DNA from: Chiridota heheva | Lineage: Eukaryota; Echinodermata; Holothuroidea; Apodida; Chiridotidae | Assembly (NCBI GenBank): GCA_020152595.1 | Contig: JAIGNY010003766.1 | Coordinates: 62,001-126,000 of the forward strand | DNA: 64,000 nucleotides | Direction of reading: 5' to 3' | Part shown: in pieces, positions 11,754 to 23,169 of the stretch | How positions within the stretch are numbered: position 1 is the first letter of the stretch | How the letters are laid out: every line of letters starts with the position of its first letter | The notes under the pieces: generated by a model | Databases searched by the model: none | What the model saw: the letters and a program-made list of their open reading frames with translations, nothing else | Told to the model about the DNA's origin: nothing | Position numbers and translations under genes: made by a program

Positions 11754-11861
11754 CTTTAACAGTTCTGCCTCTTGGAGAGCGAGGATCTTTTGGGATGAGG
11801 ACAGCCGTATACTGACATACTCTTCCTTGGAGCGCAGGTGTGAGCATGTCTGTTCCAGTTC
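11754..11861 (-). CDS. CCHCR1: CCHCR1-like gene, exon with ILALQEAEL motif
   Basis: A 108-bp exon, phase 0 at both ends, with acceptor TTTTCCCAG and donor AAG|GTAAGA at 11753. It encodes ELEQTCSHLRSKEEYVSIRL and then SSSQKILALQEAELLK. The ILALQE-x-EL stretch is nearly identical to vertebrate CCHCR1 just upstream of its WREKV motif, and the order here is the same. It is a heptad-rich coiled-coil segment. Confidence 0.93.
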
Positions 11862-12454
11862 CTGGGAAAAGATGAGTGACAAAGTTATGTTCAGTGGTAA
11901 TGAATATTCATATCATATGAAAGAGCTCAAAGGTTCAAAGTCATGAAGAAAGTGTTCAAAAAATCTGATTTGTGTAAAAAAGACTGAAAGAGACCAGGGC
12001 CATACACCCTGGGGTAGGGAAGGGGGGGGCAGGGAGGACATGTCCCCCGCACATTTCAGTAGAATTTAAAATTCAGTACATTTTGAGGACACTTTTTGGA
12101 TAAGAAGCCATGTTTCCCCACTTTCTGGATAAGAATCCATTGCATAAAAAAGTAAAAAAAAACAGTGTTTTACACTAAATGTGATTTAGTAACTAGTAAA
12201 ATTTTGAGGAAATTATTCAATTAGTTAAAAATAGAAATAATAATTAAGTTTCAATACAAATCAATTACAATTAATGTTGAGACAAGAGTGTTTATATACA
12301 CATTTAATACAATGGACAAAGAACTTCTACTTAAGTGGAATGGCCTCAGTAGTGTTATGAAGACCATTCGATTTGATGCCAAAGTGCATTCACATTCCTT
12401 TTCACAAAAATTTTCATATGTTGTCATTTGAAATGTACAAATGAATTTTGAGAC

Positions 12455-12998
12455 CAGACCAGTCATGGTGCCAGTCATGGTGCCGGTCATGGTGCCAGTC
12501 ATGGTGCCAGTAGTGGTGCCAGTCATGGTGTCATGGTACCAGTCATGGTGTCATGGTGCCAGTAGTGGTCATGGTGCCAGTCATGGTGCCAGTCATGGTG
12601 CCAGTCATGGTGCCAGTAGTGGTGCCAGTCATGGTGCCAGTCATGGTCAGTGGTGCCAGTCATGGTGTCATGGTGCCAGTCATGGTGCCGTCATGTGCCA
12701 GTCATGGTGCCAGTCATGGTGCCAGTCATGGTACCAGTCATGGTGCCAGTCATGGTGCCAGTCATGGTGCCAGTCATGGTGCCAGTCATGGTGCCAGTCA
12801 TGGTGCCAGTCATGGTGCCAGTCATGGTACCAGTCATGGTAACAGTCATTGTGCCAGTAGTGGTGCCAGTAGTGGTGCCAGTCATGGTGCCAGTCATGGT
12901 GCCAGTCATGGTGCCAGTCATGGTGCCAGTCATGGTGCCAGTCATGGTGCCAGTCATGGTGCCAGTCATGGTGCCAGTCATGGTGCCAGTCATGGTAC
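12455..12998. repeat. 12-bp minisatellite (CAGTCATGGTGC)n
   Basis: About 45 copies of a 12-bp unit with AGT/GTA variants. All open frames across it on both strands (repeating Met-Val-Pro, Gln-Ser-Trp-Cys or Thr-Gly-Thr-Met) are artefacts. Its right edge runs into a minus-strand tRNA-like head at about 13000-13023 (TAGCTCAGTTGAAAGAGC). Confidence 0.97.
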
Positions 12999-13119
12999 CG
13001 CTCTTTCAACTGAGCTACCTTTCTAAGAGACGATGAGGGATTGAAATGCCTTTGAACACATTGACCACTAATTTATTTGCTTGAACTAGAAGCTATGACC
13101 ATCATAGAAACAGCCTAAC

Positions 13120-13255
13120 CTGTATCTTTAAGTGAAGCTGTTCCTTCTCCTTCCCCCACTGTGTGAGAGTCATGTGGCTCGGTCTTGACCCTCCTATATA
13201 CACCTTCATCTGGGTCACCTGATTAGTCAAGACCTCAACCTGTTCTTCTTTATTC
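13120..13255 (-). CDS. CCHCR1: CCHCR1-like gene, coiled-coil exon
   Basis: A 136-bp exon with acceptor GGTTATAG and donor ACAG|GTTAGG at 13119. One base completes a codon, then the peptide reads NKEEQVEVLTNQVTQMKVYI and later WGKEKEQLHLKIQ. The pattern of a short coil, a non-helical interruption (GGSRPSH), then Q-x-W-x-x-E-[K/R] matches the CCHCR1 segment preceding ILALQE. The overhang fits the two-base end of the 15932-16118 exon. Confidence 0.9.
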
Positions 13256-13589
13256 CTATAACCAACAAAAAAGAATCTTACAGATACTTCTCAACTATAA
13301 AACAATAACAACAAATTGAGTATAATGGAAAGAATGTCTTAACCATGAAAATTGCAAAAATTTCAATGAAATCCACTAACCAGAACCTTTTCTCATATGC
13401 TGATTAATTTGCAAGTTTTGTATTAACTGTCATGTCATTGCATATCTTGAAATATTTGTTCCATGATATTTATTCACAAATCACACCCACCATGCAGATC
13501 AATAAAAATGTTGACAACATTAGCATTTGCACAATAATCACCAACATTACCACAGCAAGTATGATGCAAAAAAACGGTTGCTCATTTAT

Positions 13590-14625
13590 CCTATTTCAAG
13601 AATTTGTCAGTAAGCCCTGTCTACTCATTAATATTCATGACATCACTACCACAACATTAAAACATATGTTCAAACCATAACCCATCTGTGTACCCACATA
13701 TGGCATAAGTCCGATATAGCATTCACGAGATATAGTGTTTTCATCATTTAGCACTTTCACATTAAGCCATACCCACCATGCATACTAATGACATCTGTTG
13801 ATAACATAAGGATGTACCACAATCATATCATGCCAGGTATGATGCAAAATGGACATACAGTTGCTCATTTATCACTTATTCAAAATTTTCACTTTAAGCC
13901 CCGCCCACTTACTAATGTGTATGACACATCCTCATCAAAAACAATAAAGAGCACATATGCAGACCATGGATAACTGTGTACCACACATGACATGAATCCA
14001 GCTCATAGTTCTTGAAATATCGTTTACAAGCTTTTTGTTTACAAAATTATATAAAGCCCCGCCCACTAAGCATATTAATGAAAGTCCATATTTTTATACA
14101 ATGAACACGTACACACTAGCAAACATCATTATCATAATAAATATGAAACAAAACAGACATATGATTGTCAAATTAAGAGCAATTCAAGATTTTTATGTTA
14201 AGCCTCGCGAATTCATTAATATGCATTATATCACCACCAAAAAAAAAAAAAAATTGGCACATCTACAGACCATGGGCTATCTGTGTACCAAATATAACAT
14301 GAATCCAATTTACCATTCTTAAGATACCATGTTTACAATCTTTTCAGCGAAATCATAGTAAGCCCCGTCCACTACACATATTAATGTAATTCAACATTTT
14401 AAAACCATGAACATGTACACACCATCTAACATCTTAATTATACCAAGTATGAAACTAAACAGACATGCGATTGTTTAAATATGAGCATTTTAAGATTTGT
14501 ACATTAAGTCTGCATTACTCATCAATATGCATGACATCACCATCAAAAACTCTATGAACCATGAGCTAAATGTGTACACATATGACATAAATCCAGTGTA
14601 TCGTTCTTGAGATATGACATTTACG
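13590..14625. repeat. Diverged repeat, about 150-bp spacing, with GCCCCGCCCAC block
   Basis: The motif TTAAGCCCCGCCCACT followed by a short stretch and ATTAATG(T/C)ATGACA recurs near 13617, 13765, 13895, 14052, 14203, 14357 and 14505, separated by AC-rich sequence. It lies in the intron between the 13120 and 15932 exons. An inverted set occurs at 21233-21740. Confidence 0.75.
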
Positions 14626-15931
14626 AGCTAACCATCACAAACACACACACACATACACCCACACACACACTACACCCACCAATACCTACACATACATACA
14701 CATGCCATCATGACCGCATTGGTTCCTGATGCTATCGCATTTCTGCTATGAATGGTAAATGATGGAATGTGAATCCTAACTGAAAGGAACTCAAACAATG
14801 AATGCTTAGCCTGAATGAAACAAAAAACAATAATATGGCCTTGGAAGAAATCAGTCAGAGGCTAATCTTCAAGTGTTTAGAATGCAAATGATCCTTACAG
14901 ACCAAAACTTGGGGATAAATCTTGGTGGGCCTAGTATTTCTGAGGTAGATTATAGTGGGTATGGGGATCGAATGAACTCTAAATATATTCTAGGAATGTT
15001 GGAATTGCAATCGGGTGGACTCTACAGAGTGCTGATATTCTAGTCTAATCCTGTAATTAGTTTGGTACACAACCTGACAAAGGTTATTGATTGATTGAAT
15101 AGTATTTTCATTCTAAAGTATCAGCTTTTTAAGCATAGGGGAGTGTCATTATGTCCAAATCTAACAACAAAATTTGTAGTCTTAGTTTATAGCCTAAGTT
15201 ATTCATCATACAGTAGTTACAGTGCTACAGCCAATCGCAAATGATCAGAAATATCAATGTTATTGGTACAAGACTGAAAATTACTGCATACTCACAACAC
15301 TTATTCTTATATGAAGATATTGATATTTTTACACAAATTTACCTTCTTAACCCCTTCTTAATTTTGACAGAAAAAAAGCATCTGATTGTGTCACCTACCA
15401 AATCCGCTTCAATCATGTCAGTAAAATTATCAACTTGCATGAATGCATACTGTTTCACCATCACGATTTGGAGTGCCATGTTCCACTCAATATTTTCCAT
15501 CAAATTTTGGGGTCAAGATGGTAAACTTCCGTAAAAGCTTTAAATGTCAATAATGGAATAAAGGCTTGATATTCCCCTTAATTTAGTGAGATTATGCAAT
15601 AATTTTCATTGAGGTACCAAAAACAATCAAATTTTTTATCATTCTGCATAAGCTGCAACATTGTAGAAGTCGATTTGTCTTATGCTCTTCAGGCTTATAT
15701 TCCAGCTGCTGCTATATTTGTTTACTGCTATCAATAATTTTTGAAAAATATGAGAAATAAATAAACATTTAAAAAATATATATATATATTTTTTAAATAC
15801 CTAAATGTTTTCTGTTCACACCTTAACTCTATAAAATAAATAAAATTAAAACTAAAATATTTAAAAAAATATATTTTTAAAAATATATTTTTTAAAATAA
15901 AAATAAACAAATAAATGTTTACTGGTCACAC
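14626..15931. other. Intron sequence without recognisable gene
   Basis: A short CA-rich run (14636-14700) is followed by AT-rich sequence, with ATTTTTAAA-type low complexity near 15765-15910. No exon or mobile element was recognised. Confidence 0.5.
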
Positions 15932-16118
15932 CTTAACTCTTCTTGTAGATGACATACTCTACCCTGAAACTCGTCCTCCAAGGCTTTAGACTTCTCCCAC
16001 TTCTCATTCATCGCATCTCAGACTCTTGTTTCCTAGCCTCTCCCTCAGCATGAAGTGAAGCTAGCTTTTGCTCCAAAGAGTGAATCTGTTTTTGAAATTT
16101 TGCATCTTTCTGCTTAAT
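15932..16118 (-). CDS. CCHCR1: CCHCR1-like gene, coiled-coil exon with apparent 1-bp deletion
   Basis: A 187-bp exon with acceptor CTCTGACAG and donor AG|GTGTGA at 15931. The first part reads IKQKDAKFQKQIHSLEQKLA and continues to EARKQES; the second, in another frame, reads AMNEKWEKSKALEDEFQGRV up to HLQEEL. Both parts are coiled coil and both ends have the phase their neighbours require, so one base seems to be missing at about 16012-16024. Either this is an assembly error or this allele is broken. The acceptor has a 23-bp minisatellite about 30 bp upstream. Confidence 0.85.
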
Positions 16119-16149
16119 CTGTCAGAGAAAAAAACATCACAACCTACTG

Positions 16150-17036
16150 AGAGCTCCTCATTCATATAAATGATACCAAGTGATGTATATGAATGATACC
16201 AAGTGATGTATATGAATGATAGCAAGTGATGTATATAAATGTTACCATGTACAGGTATATGAATGATACTAAGTGATGTATATGAATGATAGCAAGTGAT
16301 GTATATAAATGATACCATTTACAGGTATATGAATGATACCAAGTGATGTATATGAATGATAGCAAGTGATGTATATAAAATGATACAAAGAATGATGTAT
16401 ATAAATGATACCATGTGATGTATATAAATGATACCATTTAAGTGATGTATATGATGATATATGAAATACCAAGTGATGTATATAAATGAATGATATATAA
16501 ATGAAGTGATGTATATGAATAATACAAAGTGATGTATATGAATGATAGCAAGTGATGTATATGAATGATAGCAAGTGATGTATATAAATGATACCAAGTG
16601 ATGTATATGAATGATACCAAGTGATGTATATGAATGATAGCAAATGATGTATATGAATAATACAAAGTGATGTATATGAATGATAGCAAGTGATGTATAT
16701 GAATGATACCAAGTGATGTATATAAATGATACCCAGTGATGTATATGAATGATACCAAGTGATGTATATGAATGATACCAAGTGATGTATATAAATGATA
16801 CCAAGTGATGTATATGAATGAAACCAAGTGATGTATATAAATGATACCCAGTGATGTATATGAATGATACCAAGTGATGTATATGAATGATACAAAGTGA
16901 TGTATATAAATGATACCAAGTGATGTATATGAATGATAGCAAGTGATGTATATAAATGATACCAAGTGATGTATATAAATGATACCAAATAATGTATATA
17001 AATTATACCCAGTGATGTATATGAATGATAGCAAGT
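16150..17036. repeat. 23-bp minisatellite, about 38 copies
   Basis: The unit GATGTATATGAATGATACCA plus AGT repeats with variants (ATAAATG, ATAGCAA). It lies in the intron directly upstream of the 15932-16118 exon. Minus-strand open frames (HHLVSFIYITWYHSYTSL-like) are artefacts. Confidence 0.97.
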
Positions 17037-17221
17037 GAAATAACAATCCTCCTGCCTCAGTGCGTGACTATAGTTTCCAAGGGCTGGTATCCCTGCCTGG
17101 TTCACTCTCTTAATGAGGTTTTTTGTGCAACAACTGGGCAGACAGCCCAAAATCTTTAGAAAAATCTTTAAAAATTTGGGGTTAGAGTTCTAGTTCACTC
17201 TCCTGTTGAGGTTATATTGTG

Positions 17222-17665
17222 TTTGTTTGTTTGTTGATGAGGGCTTAACGGAACCACGACAGCGAGGGTCAAATTGTGCCTGAGAGGTTAGAAAATTCCA
17301 GAGGTAAAAAGGAAAGTAAACAGGGGGAGTTTAAGAGAAACATGAGAACTCAAAGCCAGAAAGCTGGGACCGAGAGAGGAGGTGCATGGGTGAAAAAACA
17401 AAGTAAAGAGAGAGGGGTGGGAGAGGAGGGCTAAATATGGTTGTCCAGGGAAGCATGAAGGAAGATCATTTTATCTGGAAGGTTTTTCTGAAAGAGCTTG
17501 GCTATTGAGTTGTGGGGAGCGAGGAAAGCTCTGGGAAGGTTGTACAGGGGGCAAGCAAGGAGAATGTGTTATATTGTGTACACAGGAAGAGGTAATGAGG
17601 AAGGGGTGCCATGTCTTGGAGACTTGTGTCATTAAGAAAGGTGGATTATATATCATCAGCAAAAA
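17222..17665 (-). mobile_element. 3' end of a minus-strand LINE, family N
   Basis: On the minus strand the sequence ends with TTAAGCCCTCATCAACAAAC followed by repeated AAAC, a LINE-like tail. It shares TTAACGGAACCACGACAGCG and a following block of about 100 bp with 23700-23910. The family is probably that of the RT-bearing copy at 26925-28970, since both have the same purine-rich plus strand and orientation. Confidence 0.55.
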
Positions 17666-17796
17666 AGATTAAAGCTCCAACCAGTTCCACTACATGAGTT
17701 CTTCAACAATCCCCAACCATCTGCCACACCAAAACTATTTCAATTAGATGTATAGCAAATCCCATCTGAAAGAAATAATAGAATTATCCATCTTAC

Positions 17797-18452
17797 CTCC
17801 TCTTCAAATGCTTCTTTCTGTTCTCTCAACTCTTTCTCCAACTCGGATGATCCTCGCTTCATCTCCTCTTCCTTTGAATGCAACCTCTTCCTGAGGTCAT
17901 CCACCTCTCCTTGAAGCCTTGACTCCTTTTCTTCAGACTTGGTCCGGAGATGAGCAAGTTCCATTGCCTGCCTGCTGATTATATCCGCAGTGTGCTGTAG
18001 ATGAATCGTGTGTGGATCTGTCGCTGGCGGTTGGACGGTGTAGTTGTGCGGTGGTTGATGTCGAAGGGGTGGTTGTACTTGTGGGTGGAGTTGTAAATTT
18101 GCATGTGGTTGCATATGAGGTAACCAAGGTGTTTGCACTTGAGACAAATAAAGTGGACGTGGTTGAGTTTGATCATGCTCCGTCCCAAACTTGTTCATAG
18201 ACTGTTCACATTGTGAGGTCATGACCTCATACTGTTGGGTCGTGTCCTTATACTGTTGTTGATGAAGTTCTCCATGACATGTATCTTGAGTCTTATTGCT
18301 AATATCTCTTTGCATGCATTGATAATCTGGCACTCTTATTTGTGTTCTTGTTGTAGATATTGAGGGTGTTCTTGCTGTTGCTATGGGGGGTGTCCTTGTT
18401 GATGCTATGGGATGTGTTCTTTGAGAGCTATTGATGCTTTGGTCGGAGGTTG
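17797..18452 (-). CDS. CCHCR1: CCHCR1-like gene, long Gln/Pro/His-rich plus coiled-coil exon
   Basis: A 656-bp exon with acceptor TTAACTTCAG at its high side and donor GAG|GTAAGA at 17796. It starts with two bases completing a codon and ends in phase 0. The first half is a low-complexity Thr/Gln/Pro/His-rich linker (QTPWLPHMQPHANLQLHPQV); the second half becomes a coiled coil from HTADIISRQAMELAHLRTKS through KEEEMKRGSSELEKELREQK. In CCHCR1 the main coiled coil likewise starts after a disordered N-terminal region. No Met with a start context defines translation here, and upstream exons are expected. Confidence 0.85.
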
Positions 18453-19491
18453 CTGAAGTTAAGAAATCGTCAAAGAAATCTTATAAAATTATTGAGATTA
18501 AGAAAATAATGCAGAACAGAAATAAGCTTCTGATATTTTAATAGGATAAATCAATATTTAGAAAATTCTTTTTTGCTTCTTTAGGATGTGGGACAATATC
18601 AACTAAGATTTCACAATGTTGGAAGTCTACATTCATTCATAAAGTAATCTTTTTTAATTTTAGAACACCTTGCAGTCCTTTATAGCTCCCTTTCTTGACA
18701 AAAGATAGGCCATAATCTGAAATTAATTAATCTGATCTTATTCTTATTTTCTCCCTTAAAAATATACTTAACTTGATATTTTTCTGTATAAATCAGATAG
18801 GGTTGTCTACAAAATCTTAAGTCTTTTATGCACTTTATGCATCTTTTCATTCCCAAGACATTTCATTTAAAATTCTTTTGAGGCAAGAGGCTCATAACCG
18901 ATTAATCTACAGATTACTATAAGTCTTTTGTTTCCTCTCTACTGGAGCCAGCGCTCATTGTTTCTAGTTCTTTTCACACCCTAGACATTTAATTTCAAAA
19001 ACCTTTAAGATGAGGGCTCTAATGTATGACAATTCTTTCATGCCAGATAAATATTTTAACAAATATTTTAATTCCTATTCATGTCAGGAATGTCACTATC
19101 ATAACAAAGAAGCTCTTCCAAAAACTTTAATTGGATCACTATAAGTATTTTGTTTCCTCTCTATTAAAACCAGCACTCACTGTTTGTATTTCTTTTCATA
19201 CCCAAGATACTTAATTTTAAATTCTTTTAAGATGAGGGCTCTATTGTTTTGACTTTTCTTTTCATGCCAGACAAATATTCATGTCAGGAATATCACAATC
19301 ATAATCAAACAAGCAAACTCCTCCCAAAACTTTAACCAAACAAAGAAACTCTTCTAAAAACTTTAATCAGACGTTAAAGCCAAGAGTAGTAGAATAGTTC
19401 TCACTATACTTCAATTTGGAAAGGATATATTTCTCACACACCTCAAATTTGCATATTTTTTCCTCTGAAAAAAAAAGGAAATACTAAATAC
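18453..19491. other. Intron, AT-rich with internal partial duplication
   Basis: Segments near 18905-19030 and 19135-19270 resemble one another (TAAGT.TTTTGTTTCCTCTCTA and AAGATGAGGGCTCTA), suggesting an old tandem duplication of about 230 bp. No coding signal. Confidence 0.5.
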
Positions 19492-19541
19492 TTGCTTTTA
19501 TTGCAGTTCTTGTGGTAACAGGTGATTGCTTTTTGTCATCC
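19492..19541 (-). CDS. CCHCR1: CCHCR1-like gene, candidate small exon
   Basis: A 50-bp segment with acceptor TCTATGTAG and donor GCAA|GTATTT at 19491. Peptide DDKKQSPVTTRTAIKA. It ends with one base that, with the two-base start of the 17797-18452 exon, makes a full codon, so the phases agree. The content is Ser/Thr/Lys-rich and cannot be assigned by similarity. Confidence 0.45.
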
Positions 19542-20271
19542 CTACATAGAAAAAAAAGCAATAGTTAAAGGTATATGGACAGGTAGAAGCAACATTAGCT
19601 AAATTAATCCATTAAAAAAAACATAAAGAAAGCAAACAAAATCGGTTATAAATTGCCCATTTTATGCACATATGGACAAATATGCAATGTTTTGTGTTAC
19701 TCTTGTGATGTATGTATGAACAAGACATAGCCTCTATTTTCTTATGTAAATCCATCAATTTTGAACCCTGCGCCATTTCTCTTTGAAAAAGCGAAGTTAA
19801 TTCCAATGAAGAGGATTTGATTTTTACCATACCCCCTACCAACCTCAAGCTGGAGAAGGCATTTTGAACATTTTCAAGGTCTGAAATTAAAGATGAAATA
19901 TAAAATTTTAAAAAAGCATTTTGAGGTGTTTTCCTCTTTATACATCACATTTTCTCAATATACTATAAATGTTCACTTTGATTACTCATAACTTGAAAAC
20001 TACACATGCTATTTTCAAAATTCAATAATTATTTAAGTAATAATTTGATGCTATTTTCAGTAGGTGAAAACTTTTTGTACCTGTCCATAGACCTTTAAGA
20101 ATTAGAAAATTAATAGTTAAGATTATACAAAATACACATCAAAATCATATTGTGAATCATTCTGTATTTTATTAGCATATCAATATAAAGCTACTACATG
20201 CATCCGTTGAGGTCGATTGACGCCATCACGCCAATAAATATTTTCAATTGGAAAATCAAACAAGCTCTACA

Positions 20272-20519
20272 TCCTACTGGTTAGTTCAATTGGTAGAGTA
20301 TTCGCTTTCCAGCCGGGAGGTCGTGGGTTCCGATACCAAAGACTTTAAAAATGGGACCTGCTGCCCTCTCAGCATAAGTGATCGGAGCAGGGTTATAGTG
20401 CAGGCGTGTGTGCCGTGTGTGGCTGCAGCTATGAGCCTGAAGTTTCCATTGTAAAGCGCTTTGAGTATGCATCCTTGCGTAGAAAAATGCTATGTAAAAA
20501 CCAAGTATTATTATTATTA
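20272..20519 (+). mobile_element. tRNA-derived SINE (family B), plus strand
   Basis: The head contains box A-like TTAGTTCAATTGGTAGAGT and box B-like GTGGGTTCCGATACC. The body ends with TTGTAAAGCGCTTTGAGTAT and an ATTATTATT tail. The tRNA part lacks a foldable 3' half and is followed directly by SINE body, so it is not a functional tRNA gene. It lies antisense to the CCHCR1-like gene. Confidence 0.85.
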
Positions 20520-20697
20520 CATTCTGAGTATCTGCAAAACGTTTATGGACACCTTGTAATTTTTAAATTGGTTGAAAGAGTATTAAAAACTAAGCAGATC
20601 AGATTTTGAACTTTGAAAATAGCAGTTTTTCAGTTATAGCTGATCAGTTTTTACTTTATGCAAAATTTGTGTAGTATGACTGTCACTGGGTGAGTTA

Positions 20698-21020
20698 TTT
20701 GTTTGTTTGTTTGTCGAGGTTTAGCGGTACTGCGACAGTCAGAGTCAAATGTGCCAGGAGGGTGTGAAAAATGTATGGTGTTTACAGTAAAGAGAGGAAG
20801 GAGAAGAAATTAATTGTTTGATAGGGGATAGGGAAGGCAGAGAGAAGGAGAGGGGATGGGAAAGGGTGAAAAAAAAGGGGAAGAAATAATAGATCAAGTG
20901 GAATAAGTTGCTGTTATGGAAGAAGGTAATGATGTCGGAGGAATTTTTCTTCAAGAGATCTGAGATGGAGATGAAGGGGAGAGGGTAGTTATAAATTTGG
21001 AGTATAAAGGACAGATTAAG
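20698..21020 (-). mobile_element. LINE 3'-end remnant, family N
   Basis: Begins with GTTTGTTTGTTTGTCGAGG then TTAGCGGTACTGCGACAGTC, the diverged family N terminus. Purine-rich sequence follows, resembling 26925-27130 (compare GAGATGGAGATGAAGGGGAG with the AGAGGGGGAGAGG block there). Confidence 0.5.
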
Positions 21021-21232
21021 ATAATATAATTGTTTAACTGGGTGAGCAACTCAAATCCATTATGTACTTCGTGAAATTTCTTTCTTAGATCTTAATCACT
21101 GAGAATGAAAGTCTATTTCTCCTAGAATTTTATTGGGGGCAAGAAAAAGACTTAAAATTATGATAGACATAAGAAGAAAAAAATTAAAAAAAGAAATTAC
21201 CATGGGTGTGCATGCTTATTATTAAATCAGAA

Positions 21233-21740
21233 TATTCAAATTCACTGATATGCATGGTGGGCGGGGCTTAATGTGGTTTTTACTGAAAATTGCATGTAAA
21301 CATATGGCATCTCGTGAATCATACATCAATGCCACGTCATATTTGGCACATAGATGAATTATGACTCAAAGACGGTCCCTATTAATTTTGGTGTTGATCA
21401 TACATATTAATGAGTAGGCGGGGTTTAATGTAAAAATCTTGATAATGTTCAAATCTTTACTAGTGTATCCCTGTTTTGCTTCTTCTTCTTCTGTATGGCT
21501 TCTGTATGTGGCATAATTATGGTGATGTTAGGTATTTTGTACATGCTTATGTTGTCAAAATGTCATACTTGATTAACATGCATGATGGGCGGGATTAATT
21601 ATAGTGTTATGTCGGTTTGTAAACATTGTACATCAGTGCCATGTACATGTATGTACATCATGAGCTGTATGAGGCATTGTTTTCGGTGTTGATGATATAC
21701 ATATTTATGAGCAGAAATCTATATATAGAAATCTTTTAGT
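21233..21740. repeat. Inverted copy of the GGGCGGGGCTTAATG repeat
   Basis: The blocks TGCATGGTGGGCGGGGCTTA, GAGTAGGCGGGGTTTAATG and GCATGATGGGCGGGATTAAT are reverse complements of the repeat at 13590-14625, at similar spacing. Confidence 0.7.
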
Positions 21741-21859
21741 GCTCCAATGAGCGAGGAGCTCTTTTTGGCTAAATGAAAGACTTATTTTTATATATTCATG
21801 ACTGTACTATTCAAATGTGTAATGATATGCCTCCCTATGATTCTTCTTGTCATCATGAA

Positions 21860-22548
21860 AGGATTAGTTCAGGAGTCAAGCAAGATTATCTTATATTAAA
21901 GAGGACTTTAAAAGAAAGAAAATGGTGAAGAAACCATTTGAAAATCTTATTCTGTTAAGGAGATATTAAAGGATTAGTTCAGGAGTCAAGCAAGTTTATC
22001 TTATATTAAAGAGGACTTTAAAAGAAAGAAAATGGTCAAAAACCACTCCAAAATCTTATTCGTTTAAGGAGATATTTAAGTTTAAAGCTCCTGTCTTATC
22101 TTTGTAGAAATGACTGATGTAGTAAGTCTACTATGGAAGGTTGGCACACTCACCATTACATTCTTATCAATTATTAATGTATTTTAAAGAAAATATATTC
22201 AACTTTTTTCTTATTTCAATCATTTTCCCTCAAACTTTCTTCAGGTGGTAAATGTAATTATCTTTACAAGATTCTGTTTGACTACTTTCCGGACATATTC
22301 AATGGTTTTTCAGCAATAAAATCGAAGGAAAAAACATGATAGAATAGATAATTACTTTGAGGATTAATCTGAGGCAGTGACATCAGAAAAAGTCTGATTT
22401 CAGTCGTTTCTACACAAATGATACCAAACTTCAAACTTGAATATCTCCTTAACGGAAAATAGATTTTGAATGCTTTCTTCAATATTTTGTTTCTTTTTAT
22501 AGTCTTCTTTTATATAAGATGAACTTGCTTGACTGCTGAACTAATCCT
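21860..22548. mobile_element. TTAA-type MITE, copy B, with extra left arm
   Basis: A full copy (21970-22548, 579 bp) is flanked by exact TTAA on both sides (21966-21969 and 22549-22552) and has inverted ends AGGATTAGTTCAG / CTGAACTAATCCT. Just upstream, 21860-21969 duplicates the left arm almost perfectly, so either a solo arm was left by an earlier element or the new copy inserted at a TTAA inside an old one. Same family as 11065-11655. Confidence 0.8.
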
Positions 22549-22552
22549 TTAA

Positions 22553-23169
22553 AAGATTAGTTTAGTGGTCAAGCAAGTCTGATACAATCATTATTTCAAA
22601 TGATAGAGGATACAAATCTTAACCAACTAACAAAATAAGCAAGTCAAAATCTTATTTCTATCTCAAGTTATTTATATTTGAAGTTGACACATGGAGGCTG
22701 CCATTTTGTTCAATCTGTACTGAATTATTGTGCATGATGATATAATTTCCCCAATAGGGACATAAGGAATTTAATGAATTTCTTATAAATGTGATTAAAG
22801 TTTTAATTCCAAAATGATGTGACACAAAGTTTGAACAGAGTGTTTTGTAAATTTCACTTGTACACAAAAAAATCCTTGACAGTAACATGAGAAAAAAAAT
22901 TCTTATAACCTAGAAATCTTGAGGTAGATTATAGAGAAATACAAAGCATTCCAAAATCCTGCTGGGCTGATGACATCATATTCTCCATGTTTTAAAATCA
23001 AAATGGCAGCTTCCATAGTACTATTTAGTAGTAGAATTAAAGTTTTTATAATTATAAAAATTGTGTTAGATTACTTAAGGGGTATGAAAGTTGGTCAAAA
23101 AATTTCTTATTTTTGATTTTATCGTATGAAATAAGGAAAATCAGGATTACATCAGACTTTATGTCTCCT
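22553..23169. mobile_element. Possible second TTAA-flanked MITE, related family
   Basis: Starts AAGATTAGTTTAGTGGTCAA after the TTAA at 22549 and ends TAAAGTCTGATG inverted before TTAA at 23170. The ends share AAGTCTGAT but are offset by an indel. A segment at 6205-6350 is related (GGAGACATAAAGT, GCTGCCATTTTGT). Confidence 0.45.

Noticed and set aside
12441-13036. Met-Val-Pro, Gln-Ser-Trp-Cys and Thr-Gly-Thr-Met frames
   Set aside because: Artefacts of the 12-bp repeat, open in several frames on both strands at once.
19844-19880. 37-bp candidate exon between the 26013 and 19492 exons (peptide LENVQNAFSSL)
   Set aside because: It has AG and GT borders, but its starting phase does not fit the end of the 26013 exon, whereas joining 26013 directly to 19492 fits.
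20276-20345. Functional tRNA gene
   Set aside because: Box A and box B-like motifs are present, but the sequence does not close an acceptor stem and is followed by a SINE body and ATT tail.
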